NCBI GenBank assembly: GCA_040219935.1
Contig: JAVJUA010000048.1
Coordinates: forward strand, 62,001 to 126,000
Direction of reading: 5' to 3'
DNA length: 64,000 bases
Origin: UBA7803 sp040219935
GTDB taxonomy: Bacteria > Pseudomonadota > Gammaproteobacteria > Pseudomonadales > Azotimanducaceae
In this document: in pieces, positions 25,789 to 33,446 of the stretch
Layout: every line of letters starts with the position of its first letter
Position numbering within the stretch: the stretch's first letter is position 1
The notes under the pieces: model-generated
The model's input: only the letters and a program-made list of their open reading frames with translations
Told to the model about the DNA's origin: nothing
The model's database searches: none
Position numbers and translations under genes: made by a program

Positions 25789-27333
25789 ATGCGGTTACCC
25801 GTTCTCGTCCTGATCGCCGGAGCGGTGGTCGGCGCATACCTCGCCCGGCCCGCTGAGATGATGGCGCAAACGGGCGTCGCGCCGGAGTCCGTGCGTCAGG
25901 CCTGGCTCCCAGACCAGGCTGAGGTCGTCTACTGGCATTGGCAGAAGGATCGGTATGGTCCGGCGCTTACGGGCAATGAGAGCTGGCATCATTTCCTTCG
26001 ATTCGTCGAGGATGGCCTGGCTGAAGCCGGGGTCGTTGATCTGCGGCGCAATGAGTGGACGTTTGATCGATGGCGAACGAGCCATTGGCCAGACGATTCG
26101 CATTGGTCGTTGGAGGTGGGCAAGAGGCGTGTGCCGGTAGTCAGCTTTGGCGCCAATTCCGGCTCTACGGGTCCGGCGGGAGTGACTGCTCCGCTGGTGC
26201 CGCTTCGGCCAGGGGGTCCGCTGGAAGACCTTGAGGGGCGGATCGCAGTGGCCCGCACGCAGGTTGATGCGGCCACAGTGGCTGCGCTGGCTGGCGCGGA
26301 CTACGAGTTCCACAGCCTGCCTTCAAGCTATCCGGAAGCTGGGGGCATGTTGCCCGAGTCTGTGGATTCCGTCAGTTGGAACATCTTTCCGCAGCTCATG
26401 CAAACCACCGAGCTGATCGCGGCGGCGCGGCGGGGTAATGCCGCAGGACTGTTGCTGATCTTCGACGCGGGCCGAGAGCAGATGCAGGGGCTCTACACCT
26501 TTCCTGTGCCCGATCACTACAGCGTGCCAACGTTGATGCTCGATCGCGAGGAAGGTGCGCGTGTACTTCAGGCAGCACACGCGGGGCTTTCCGCGACGCT
26601 GCGTCTGGAGGCAGAAGTCGTGCAAAGCGAAGCCTACCAACTGGTGGGTTATCTGCCGGGACGCCACTACGGCACGGATGCCGATGAGGTGATCCAACTA
26701 GTCACCCACACCGATGGTCCTTCGATTTCTCAGGACAACGGCGCTCTCGGTCTGCTGGGCTTGGTTCGGTACTTCTCGCGAATTCCCCAGGCTGAGCGGT
26801 CGCGTACGCTGATGGTGTTCCTGGATTGCCGACACTTCATGCCCGGGCAGGAGGCGCGATTCGAGGATGAAGATTTCTTCGCCCGAAACCCAACTGCCCG
26901 AGATCGGGTGGTGGCCATGATTGGAATGGAACATCTGGGCCAAATCGAGTACGTGGAGGACGGCCACCGCCTGCGACCAAGTGGACGGGCGGACACCAGC
27001 ATGATCTGGACTACTGATCACCAGTCCGTGCTCGAGTTGACGATACGCGCAGTCAAGGAGAACGAGCTGCCATCTGCCGCGGTGCGGAACGTGGCGCGGC
27101 CTGGGGTCCATGGTGGGCATCAAGGACGATGGTACGGCATGGCGTCGCACGCCTCGCAAATGAACCTGCCGGCTGTGGCCATGATGGGCACGATGGGCGC
27201 CTATTGGGCAACGTCTTCGCGGATCGACCGACTGGATCCCAGCCACTTCATCCGGCAGCTCGCTACGTTCGTGCAGATCACGAAGGAGCTAATGGAGGTT
27301 GACCTGGAGGTGCTGCGATCGCGCAAGGACTGA
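25789..27333 (+). CDS. Exported M28-like peptidase with altered active-site residues
   Basis: A 514-residue protein starting five bases after the receptor stop. A signal peptide (about residues 1-26) is followed by a PA-like insert (about 120-270) and an M28-type catalytic domain. Metal-ligand positions can be seen as His/Asp in THTDGPSISQDNGALG and a C-terminal His in SHASQMNLPAVAMMG. However, the usual Glu-Glu (general base plus ligand) appears as Arg-His in LDCRHFMPG. It is therefore either an atypical metallopeptidase with His as ligand or a non-proteolytic binding protein. It probably acts on the ligand imported by the adjacent receptor. Confidence 0.7.
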   Translation: MRLPVLVLIAGAVVGAYLARPAEMMAQTGVAPESVRQAWLPDQAEVVYWHWQKDRYGPALTGNESWHHFLRFVEDGLAEAGVVDLRRNEWTFDRWRTSHWPDDSHWSLEVGKRRVPVVSFGANSGSTGPAGVTAPLVPLRPGGPLEDLEGRIAVARTQVDAATVAALAGADYEFHSLPSSYPEAGGMLPESVDSVSWNIFPQLMQTTELIAAARRGNAAGLLLIFDAGREQMQGLYTFPVPDHYSVPTLMLDREEGARVLQAAHAGLSATLRLEAEVVQSEAYQLVGYLPGRHYGTDADEVIQLVTHTDGPSISQDNGALGLLGLVRYFSRIPQAERSRTLMVFLDCRHFMPGQEARFEDEDFFARNPTARDRVVAMIGMEHLGQIEYVEDGHRLRPSGRADTSMIWTTDHQSVLELTIRAVKENELPSAAVRNVARPGVHGGHQGRWYGMASHASQMNLPAVAMMGTMGAYWATSSRIDRLDPSHFIRQLATFVQITKELMEVDLEVLRSRKD

Positions 27334-27362
27334 TTCGCAAGCGAGCCAGGTGGTTTAAGCCT

Positions 27363-27412
27363 GCCGATCAGCCCTCGTCAGCCTCCAGATAACGTTCCTG
27401 CAGGCGCTGCAT
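27363..27412. repeat. Right copy of 50-bp direct repeat (3' end of intact SDR gene)
   Basis: This copy covers the last 15 codons and stop of the SDR gene plus five downstream bases, and matches 22407-22456 at 44 of 50 positions in the same orientation. Because the SDR gene is complete here, this is the border that kept the functional 3' end. Confidence 0.75.
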
Positions 27413-28141
27413 GCCCTTGATCCAGCGGTCGTAGTCGCTGGTCTTGCGCTTGATGTACTCCGCCACCGTGGGGTGAGGCAGCACCAGGAAGGTCTCGTCG
27501 CGCAGCGCCTGAACCACGCAGTCGGCGACCTCGTCCGGCTCGATCATGCCGTCGACGCCGGCCACCCCGGGCCCGCCGGCCGTCATGGCGGTGCGCACCG
27601 CCTGTGGGCAGAGCACCGACACCTTGATGCCGTCGCGGCCGTGGGTGATGGCGATCCATTCCGCCAGCGCCACCGCGGCGTGCTTGGTCACCGCGTAGGT
27701 CACCGAACCGATCTGGGACAGCAGGCCGGCTGCCGAGGCCGTGTTCAGCAGGTAGCCGCCGCCGCGGGCCTTCATGCGCGGGATCAGGTTGCGCGCGGCG
27801 TAGACGTGGGACAGCGTGTTGATGGACCAGATCTTCTGCCAGACCTCGTCCGGCTCGTCGAGGCCGCGGCCCAGCCCGATGCCGGCGTTGGAGCAGAACA
27901 GCGCGATGGGGCCGAACTGGCGCTCGGTCTGTTCGATCAGCTCGATGATGTCGCCTTCCCGGCTGACGTCCACGCCCATGCTCCAGCCGTCGATGGCCTC
28001 GGCCACGGCGCGGGCGCCGCTGGCGTCGATGTCGGCCACCACCACCTTGGCAGCGCCCTCCCGGTGAAAGCGCTCGGCCATGGCCTTGCCGATGCCGCCT
28101 GCGCCGCCGGTGACCACGACGACCTGGTTGGTGACTTCCAT
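27368..28141 (-). CDS. Short-chain dehydrogenase/reductase
   Basis: A 257-residue classical SDR. The NAD(P) motif TGGAGGIG is at residues 11-18, NAG at about 85-87, and the catalytic Ser136, Tyr149 and Lys153 are all present. VVVADID after the second strand, with an Asp at its end, favours NAD(H). The substrate is unknown. It is divergent from the dehydratase-like gene at 28223. The last 15 codons are duplicated at 22.4 kb, marking a rearrangement border. Confidence 0.9.
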   Translation of the reverse strand: MEVTNQVVVVTGGAGGIGKAMAERFHREGAAKVVVADIDASGARAVAEAIDGWSMGVDVSREGDIIELIEQTERQFGPIALFCSNAGIGLGRGLDEPDEVWQKIWSINTLSHVYAARNLIPRMKARGGGYLLNTASAAGLLSQIGSVTYAVTKHAAVALAEWIAITHGRDGIKVSVLCPQAVRTAMTAGGPGVAGVDGMIEPDEVADCVVQALRDETFLVLPHPTVAEYIKRKTSDYDRWIKGMQRLQERYLEADEG

Positions 28142-28174
28142 GCTGTTCCCCCTGAGGCTCGAAGAGGGGCCACA

Positions 28175-28204
28175 TTAGACGTTTCGGCAGGTCGATTCTA
28201 TAGT
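28175..28204 (+). promoter_or_regulatory. Candidate promoter for dehydratase gene
   Basis: TTAGAC at 28175-28180 and TATAGT at 28199-28204 are 18 bases apart in the divergent gap between the SDR and dehydratase genes. The -10 is good, the -35 partial. The expected transcript would start about ten bases before the ATG. TAGAC and TTCTA half-sites flank the spacer, similar to elements near the P450 and ATP-grasp promoters. Confidence 0.35.
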
Positions 28205-28222
28205 CGGGCCTCGTCCACGAGG

Positions 28223-29248
28223 ATGCCGTTCGTGCCGGACAGAAACGTCGAATCCGCCGCCGCGTTCTCGCTCGCCGAGCTCGAGGCGGCGGCCGAACTC
28301 GTGTATGGCGTGCTGCCGCCGACGCCGCAGTACGCCTGGCCGCTGCTGGCCGACGCCACGGGCTGTGAGGTGTGGGTCAAGCACGAGAACCACACGCCCA
28401 CCGGCGCCTTCAAGGTGCGCGGCGGGCTGGTGATGATGGCGCGCCTGCACGAGGCCGGTCGTCTGCCGGCGGGCCTGGTGACGGCCACCCGCGGCAATCA
28501 CGGGCAGAGCATTCCGTTCGCGGCGCGGCGCTACGGGGTGCCGGTGACGGTGCTGGTGCCGCGCGGCAACAGCCACGAGAAGAACCGCTCCATGCAGGCC
28601 TGGGGCGCCGAGCTGATCGAGCACGGCGACGACTTCGATGCCGCCCGCGAGCAGGCTGCGCGACTGGCGGCCGAGCGCGGCCTGACCTTCGCGCCGTCGT
28701 TCCATCCGGCCCTTGTGCTGGGCGTGGCCACCTACGCGCTGGAGCTGTTCCGGGCCGTGGCCGCTCTGGACACGGTATACGTGCCCATCGGCATGGGCTC
28801 CGGCATCTGCGGCCTGATCCGTACCCGCGACCTGCTCGGGCTCGACACCGAGATCGTCGGCGTGGTGTCGGCCCATGCCGATGCCTTCGCACGCTCGCTC
28901 GCCGCCGGTCGCGTCGTCGAGACCGAGACCGCCGTCACCTTCGCCGACGGCATGGCCTGCCGGGTGCCGATGCCCGAAGCCTTCGACATCGTCCGTGGCG
29001 GCGTGGCCCGCATCGTCGCCGTGACCGACGATGAGGTGGCCGATGCCATGCGGGAGCTGTACCGCAGCACCCACAACGTCGCCGAGGGTGCCGGCGCCGC
29101 CGCCCTGGCGGCGCTGCGCCGGGAGGCGGCGCGTCAGCAGGGCCGGCGCGTGGCGGTGATCCTCACCGGCGGCAACGTCGACGCCGACGTGTTCGCGCAG
29201 GTGCTGAGCGGGGTCACGCCGGCGGCCGGCGGGGCGCGCGTGTCATGA
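28223..29248 (+). CDS. PLP-dependent threonine/serine dehydratase-like enzyme
   Basis: A 341-residue fold-type II PLP enzyme. Lys64 in PTGAFKVRGG is the Schiff-base lysine, TRGNHGQSIPFAARRYG is the substrate/PLP-binding Asn loop, and GMGSGICGLIRTRDLLG forms the phosphate cup. It lacks the C-terminal ACT-like domain of biosynthetic IlvA, so it resembles catabolic ammonia-lyases (threonine, serine, hydroxyaspartate or hydroxyectoine-pathway dehydratases). The precise substrate is open. An ACGAGG sequence directly precedes the ATG. Its stop overlaps the start of the alpha/beta-hydrolase gene (ATGA). Confidence 0.85.
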   Translation: MPFVPDRNVESAAAFSLAELEAAAELVYGVLPPTPQYAWPLLADATGCEVWVKHENHTPTGAFKVRGGLVMMARLHEAGRLPAGLVTATRGNHGQSIPFAARRYGVPVTVLVPRGNSHEKNRSMQAWGAELIEHGDDFDAAREQAARLAAERGLTFAPSFHPALVLGVATYALELFRAVAALDTVYVPIGMGSGICGLIRTRDLLGLDTEIVGVVSAHADAFARSLAAGRVVETETAVTFADGMACRVPMPEAFDIVRGGVARIVAVTDDEVADAMRELYRSTHNVAEGAGAAALAALRREAARQQGRRVAVILTGGNVDADVFAQVLSGVTPAAGGARVS

Positions 29249-30171
29249 GCCGAGGGCTGTTGGCTCGGAATTCGAGCCGCTGGCTGCTGATGGCGCTGGC
29301 GGTCGCGGCGCCGGTGGTGGCCGCTGCCACCGGCGAGCCCATCGCCCACGAGGTGCGGGTCGATGGCCATCCGCTGCGGGTCTGGGAGAAGGCGCCCGCC
29401 GAACCGCGCGCCCGGCTGCTGCTGGTGCATGGCCGCACCTGGAGCACGCGGCCCGATTTCGATCTGCAGGTCGATGGCGAGGCCAAGTCGCTGATGGACG
29501 GCCTGGTGGCCATGGGCATGGGCGCCTGGGGGGTGGATCTGCGCGGCTATGGCGAGACGCCGCGGGACGACTCGGGCTGGCTGACGCCGGAGCGGGCTGC
29601 CGCCGACGTAGCCGGGGTGCTGGCGTGGCTGGCCGCGCGGGACCCGGACGCGCCGCGCCCCTACCTGTTCGGGTGGTCCTACGGCGCCATGGTCTCGCAA
29701 CTGGTGGCGCAGCGCCGCCCGGACCTGCTCTCCGGCCTGATCCTGTTCGGATACCCGGTACGGCCAGGCATCGACCGCGACCCGGAGGGCGCCGATGGCG
29801 AGCCGCCGCGCCAGGCCACCACGTCGCAGGCCGCGGCGTCCGATTTCATCGTCCCCGGCGCCATCAGCCAGGCCGCCATCGACGCCTTCGTGGCCGCGGC
29901 CCTGGCGGCCGATCCGGTGCGCGCCGACTGGCGGGAGCTGGCGCAGTGGCGCGGCCTGGACGGCGCCTCGGTGCGCCTGCCGACGCTGCTGCTTGAGGGC
30001 TACCATGACCCGCTGGCCCTGGATGACGTGCACGCCGAGCTGTTCTCGCGCCTCGACACCGACGACAAGGCCTGGGTGGTGATCCCCGGCGGCGGCCATG
30101 CGGCCTTCCTCGAGACCCCGCGCGACTACTTCCTCGAGCAGCTCGAGGCGTTCCTCAGCCGGCCCCGCTGA
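29245..30171 (+). CDS. Exported alpha/beta hydrolase
   Basis: A 308-residue hydrolase. Residues 10-29 are a signal peptide or anchor ending in APVVAAATG. The core has the oxyanion region LLLVHGRTW, nucleophile Ser145 in GWSYG, an acid in EGYHDPLAL and the final His in PGGGHAAFLE. Members include esterases, lactonases and C-C hydrolases. It is translationally coupled to the dehydratase-like gene, an unusual pairing because one is cytoplasmic and the other probably periplasmic. Confidence 0.85.
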   Translation: MSRGLLARNSSRWLLMALAVAAPVVAAATGEPIAHEVRVDGHPLRVWEKAPAEPRARLLLVHGRTWSTRPDFDLQVDGEAKSLMDGLVAMGMGAWGVDLRGYGETPRDDSGWLTPERAAADVAGVLAWLAARDPDAPRPYLFGWSYGAMVSQLVAQRRPDLLSGLILFGYPVRPGIDRDPEGADGEPPRQATTSQAAASDFIVPGAISQAAIDAFVAAALAADPVRADWRELAQWRGLDGASVRLPTLLLEGYHDPLALDDVHAELFSRLDTDDKAWVVIPGGGHAAFLETPRDYFLEQLEAFLSRPR

Positions 30172-30187
30172 ACCGGGAGTCCTGTCA

Positions 30188-30228
30188 CTGACAAGATGGC
30201 CGCGAAGGGGTAATCTAGACGCGTTCTA
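30188..30228 (+). promoter_or_regulatory. Promoter with overlapping operator-like dyad for the P450 gene
   Basis: CTGACA (30188-30193) and TAATCT (30211-30216) are separated by 17 bases and match sigma-70 hexamers well. At the predicted start site lies TAGACGCGTTCTA (30216-30228), a near-palindrome of the type bound by TetR-family repressors of lipid and steroid genes. TGTCAG at 30232-30237 is the inverted copy of the -35 core. The layout suggests a repressor-controlled promoter, but no TetR gene is in the window. Confidence 0.45.
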
Positions 30229-30278
30229 AATTGTCAGTACAGCGCTCGCGCGCCGCCGCGGGCGCCCAGGAGGCACTC

Positions 30279-31607
30279 ATGAGCGAAGCACAACCCTCGC
30301 CGTCCCAGCGCCGCGAGAACCTGCGACGGAAGAACGCCGAGCTGGTTGCGGAGTGGGCCATCGACCCCCATCAGGACCCGAACAGCCTGCCGTTGAACGC
30401 CATGAATCCGGGCCATCCGGACCTGTTCGAAGCCAACACCATGCTGCCGTACTTCGAGCGGCTGCGCCGGGAAGACCCGGTCAACTACACCGAAGCCAGC
30501 CAGTTCGGTCCCTACTGGTCGGTGACCCGGTTCCAGGACATCGTTCACGTCGATACCCACCATGAGATCTTCTCGTCGGATTCGCGCCTCGGCGGCATCC
30601 AGCTCGGCGGTCAGCCGGAGCCGGAGCCCGATCCCATGTTTCATCTGCCCATGTTCATCATGGAAGACCCGCCAAAACACGACGAGCAGCGCAAGGTGGT
30701 GGCGCCCAAGTTCTCGCCGCGCGAGATCGCCAAGCTCGAGGACCTGATCCGCGAGCGCGCCGGCATCATCCTCGACGGCCTGCCGCGCAACGAGACCTTC
30801 AACTGGGTGCGGGAAGTGTCCGTCGAGCTGACCGGCCGCATGCTGGCGACCCTGTTCGCGATCCCCCAGGAGGATCGGGACAAGCTGATTCACTGGTCCG
30901 ACACCACCCAGAACATCGGCAACCCGGAGTTCTTCGAAACGCCGGAAGAAGGCTTTCAGGAGCTGTGGAAGTGCTGGGAGTACTTCGATGCGGTGTGGAA
31001 GGAGCGCGCGGCGCAGAAGGAGCCGGGTGACGATCTGATCTCCATGCTGGTGCATGGCGAGTCCACCAAGGGCATGCCGCCCAACGAGTATCTGGGCAAC
31101 ATCCTGCTGCTCATCGTCGGCGGCAACGACACCAACCGCAACAGCATCTCCGGCGGCGTGCTGGCGCTGAACGAGAACCCGGGCGAGTACGACAAGCTGG
31201 TGAACGACCCGGGCCTGGTGGCCAACATGGTGCCGGAGATCATCCGCTGGCAGTCGCCGGTGGCGCACATGGCGCGCACGGCCCTCGCCGACACCGAGCT
31301 CGGCGGCAAGCAGATCAGGAAGGGCGACAAGGTGGCCATGTGGTATCTCTCGGGCAACCGCGACGACAGCGAGATTCCCGAGGCCAACCGTTTCTGGATC
31401 GACCGCCCCAACGCGCGAAAACACCTGTCGTTCGGCTTCGGCATCCACCGCTGCCTCGGCAATCGGCTCGGCGAGCTGCAGCTCAGGGTGCTTTGGGAGG
31501 AGATTCTCCAGCGCTTCCCGAAGATCGAGGTGGTGGGCGACCCCGTCTACCTGAAGTCGAGCTTCATCCGCGGCATCCGCGAGCTGCCGGTGCGCATTCC
31601 GGCCTGA
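30279..31607 (+). CDS. Cytochrome P450, CYP153-like
   Basis: A 442-residue soluble P450. Heme-ligand Cys392 lies in FGFGIHRCLGNRLGE. The I-helix reads GGNDTNRNSISGG, and the region before the C helix reads MEDPPKHDEQRKVV. These three match what I recall of CYP153, bacterial terminal alkane/fatty-acid hydroxylases. The start follows GGAGG by five bases. CYP153 needs a ferredoxin and a ferredoxin reductase; no ferredoxin gene is adjacent, but a reductase-like gene is at 62.8 kb. The substrate is inferred only from family resemblance. Confidence 0.88.
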   Translation: MSEAQPSPSQRRENLRRKNAELVAEWAIDPHQDPNSLPLNAMNPGHPDLFEANTMLPYFERLRREDPVNYTEASQFGPYWSVTRFQDIVHVDTHHEIFSSDSRLGGIQLGGQPEPEPDPMFHLPMFIMEDPPKHDEQRKVVAPKFSPREIAKLEDLIRERAGIILDGLPRNETFNWVREVSVELTGRMLATLFAIPQEDRDKLIHWSDTTQNIGNPEFFETPEEGFQELWKCWEYFDAVWKERAAQKEPGDDLISMLVHGESTKGMPPNEYLGNILLLIVGGNDTNRNSISGGVLALNENPGEYDKLVNDPGLVANMVPEIIRWQSPVAHMARTALADTELGGKQIRKGDKVAMWYLSGNRDDSEIPEANRFWIDRPNARKHLSFGFGIHRCLGNRLGELQLRVLWEEILQRFPKIEVVGDPVYLKSSFIRGIRELPVRIPA

Positions 31608-31677
31608 TCCAGGCCCTTGCCCGGCCGGGCGGACCTGCCATAATCACCGGCCGGTCCGTCCTCCGGGCGGCCGCAGA

Positions 31678-31753
31678 GCGGGACTAGCTCATCTGGTAGA
31701 GCGACAGCTTCCCAAGCTGTAGGCGACGGGTTCGAGTCCCGTGTCCCGCTCCA
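31678..31753 (+). tRNA. tRNA-Gly (anticodon CCC)
   Basis: A complete 76-base cloverleaf: acceptor GCGGGAC pairs with GTCCCGC, the D arm begins TAGCTC, the anticodon loop is TTCCCAA with anticodon CCC, and the T loop contains GGTTCGAGTCC. The 3' CCA is encoded. It stands alone between the P450 gene and a lipoprotein gene. Confidence 0.97.
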
Positions 31754-31874
31754 TATCGCCTCACGGCGGCCACAATACAGATCTGTGTTACACCGCCCAC
31801 ATTCAGCGCCGGTTCGTGCCACCATGATCTTCAATGCGTTACGTGCAGACCAAGCAGTCTCAGGAGGAGCGCTC

Positions 31875-32918
31875 ATGAGCCCACATCCCAATATTCGAAG
31901 CGTCATGCTGGCGGGTTTCGCCGTGTTGCTGGCCGCCTGCGGCGGCGGCGGTGGCAGCGACCCGGCCGCCCCCCAGGGCGATGCCACCGGGAGCCTGAGC
32001 GGCGGCATCACCGATGCCGCCATCGACGAGGTGAGCTCGGTCAACCTGCGCGTGACCGCGCTGGAGCTGCGGCTGTCCGGCGCCGCGGAGAACGACTGGG
32101 TGGAGATCGATCTGACCGACCCGGTCACCGGCGACCCGCTGGCGTTCGACCTGATCCAGTACCAGCAGGGCGAGGTCTTCACCCTGTTCGAGAATGAGCA
32201 GGTACCCGCGGGACGCTACGAGCACGCCCGTCTGCTGCTCGAGGCGCCGGCGCAGACGCCGGGCCAGTGCAACGGTGCGGATCCTCGCGACGGCTCCTAC
32301 GTCGAGCTGGCCGCCGGTGGCGAGGCGGGCATCTTCGTACCCAGCGGGTCCAACAACGGCGTGCGGCTGGTAACGCCGTTCGACGTGCCCGTGAACGGCA
32401 CGGCCGACATCGTCATCGACTTCGACCTGCGCCAGGCCCTGCACCGGCCCACCGCGCACACCTGCTACTTCCTGCGTCCCGCGTACCGGGTGGTGGCGTC
32501 GGTGGATACGGGCGACATCGCCGGTGTGGTGGACTCGGCCCTGCTCGAGGGCGGAATGTGCAGCGATGGCGATCCGGCAACGGGCAACGCGGTCTACGTC
32601 TATGAGGGGTTCGACGCGGTTCCCGGCGACATCGACGCGGTGGATGACGGCGAGGCGGCCCCCGTGGCTACCTCATCGGTGTCCTACGATCCGGCTGCGG
32701 GCAACACCGGGCAGGGTTCTTACCGGGTCGCCTTTCTGCGTCCCGGCGACTACACGGTGGCGTTTACCTGCAGCGCGGATCTGGAGCGGCTTCCGGTGGC
32801 CGACGCCGAGACCGTCGACGAGCAGGAAGCAGACGACGACCTCATGCTGCAACTGTCGCGGAACGTGACCGTGACGCCGGGGCAAACGGTCGAGTCCGAC
32901 TTCGTTCCAGCGCCCTGA
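31875..32918 (+). CDS. DUF4382-type lipoprotein
   Basis: A 347-residue predicted lipoprotein. The start follows AGGAGG by seven bases. The signal peptide ends in the lipobox LLAAC at about residues 17-21, followed by a Gly-rich spacer. The DUF4382 region covers roughly residues 37-180 (GGITDAAIDEVSSVNLRVTALEL and the DLIQYQQGE strand). A second beta-rich domain (about 200-347) contains four Cys and acidic stretches and resembles a carboxypeptidase-regulatory-like fold. Function is unknown; it is probably surface or outer-membrane attached. Confidence 0.82.
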   Translation: MSPHPNIRSVMLAGFAVLLAACGGGGGSDPAAPQGDATGSLSGGITDAAIDEVSSVNLRVTALELRLSGAAENDWVEIDLTDPVTGDPLAFDLIQYQQGEVFTLFENEQVPAGRYEHARLLLEAPAQTPGQCNGADPRDGSYVELAAGGEAGIFVPSGSNNGVRLVTPFDVPVNGTADIVIDFDLRQALHRPTAHTCYFLRPAYRVVASVDTGDIAGVVDSALLEGGMCSDGDPATGNAVYVYEGFDAVPGDIDAVDDGEAAPVATSSVSYDPAAGNTGQGSYRVAFLRPGDYTVAFTCSADLERLPVADAETVDEQEADDDLMLQLSRNVTVTPGQTVESDFVPAP

Positions 32919-32996
32919 CGGCCGGGCCGCGCGGTCCTCATCTCCCGGCGCATGACGTATGGTTTGCTCGGCATGCGTCGAACGGGGAGGGGAGCC

Positions 32997-33047
32997 ATGG
33001 TCGTACGCTATCTGAAGGTCGTGATCGTGAGCATGACCGATGAGTAA
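32997..33047 (+). CDS. Possible 16-codon leader or micro-ORF
   Basis: A 16-residue frame (MVVRYLKVVIVSMTDE) with a strong GGGGAGGGGA ribosome-binding sequence six bases upstream. It ends 15 bases before the ATG of the SnoaL-like gene. It could be a leader peptide coupled to that gene or a degenerate remnant. Size gives no family evidence. Confidence 0.25.
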   Translation: MVVRYLKVVIVSMTDE

Positions 33048-33062
33048 CGGCAGGAGACCGCG

Positions 33063-33446
33063 ATGGTGAGTCACGTGGCGATGGCGGATGCCCTGTTCAT
33101 GGCGTTCGAGCAGGGCGATGCGGACGCGGTGCGCGCCGTTTGCACGGAAGACCTGGAAGCCCGCCAGAACCTGGGCCCGGCCATGAGCCGCGAAGCGCTG
33201 ATTCGCTTCGCTCTGGCCGTCTGCCGGGTGGTGCCCGACTTCCACTACGAGGCGCGTCGTTGCGCCGCCATCGACAACGGCTTCGTCGAGGAGCACCTGG
33301 TCTGCGGCACGCTGCCGGACGGTGGCGAACTGCGCCTGGCGGCCTGCGTGGTGGCCGACGTCCGCGACGGCCGCATCGTCGGCATGCGCGAGTACGTCGA
33401 CAGCGCGGCGGCCGCCGGGCTGCTCGCCGCCCTCAGCGCCCGCTAG
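33063..33446 (+). CDS. SnoaL/NTF2-like protein
   Basis: A 127-residue single-domain protein of the NTF2/SnoaL fold: an N-terminal helix pair (MADALFMAFEQGDADAVRAV), a conserved R-Q-N-L-G-P-type turn, and a C-terminal sheet ending in DGRIVGMREYVDSA, typical of SnoaL-like polyketide cyclases, isomerases and ring-nuclease-unrelated binding proteins. The catalytic role, if any, is unknown. GGAGA lies eight bases upstream. Its last 14 bases overlap the convergent dioxygenase gene. Confidence 0.8.
   Translation: MVSHVAMADALFMAFEQGDADAVRAVCTEDLEARQNLGPAMSREALIRFALAVCRVVPDFHYEARRCAAIDNGFVEEHLVCGTLPDGGELRLAACVVADVRDGRIVGMREYVDSAAAAGLLAALSAR

Larger units (their letters stand above)
22457..27365. other. 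Putative inserted cassette bracketed by direct repeats
   Basis: This 4.9-kb block lies between the two 50-bp repeats and holds three genes in one direction: RpiR-type regulator, TonB-dependent receptor, M28-like peptidase. Its base composition differs from the surroundings: a hand count gives 31 G/C of 60 at 24541-24600 against 49 of 60 at 29581-29640. Integration into the 3' end of a gene that stays intact at one border, leaving a 3'-end copy at the other, is the classic attL/attR signature of genomic islands. No integrase or transposase remains inside. The six repeat mismatches suggest an old event. Confidence 0.5.

Noticed and set aside
27334..27362. Terminator between the peptidase and SDR genes
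   Set aside because: Only a four-base TCGC/GCGA stem with a two-base loop; too weak to call.
31678..31753. tRNA-Gly as an integration site for a genomic island
   Set aside because: No integrase gene follows and no repeat of its 3' end was found in the window; the flanking genes have normal composition.
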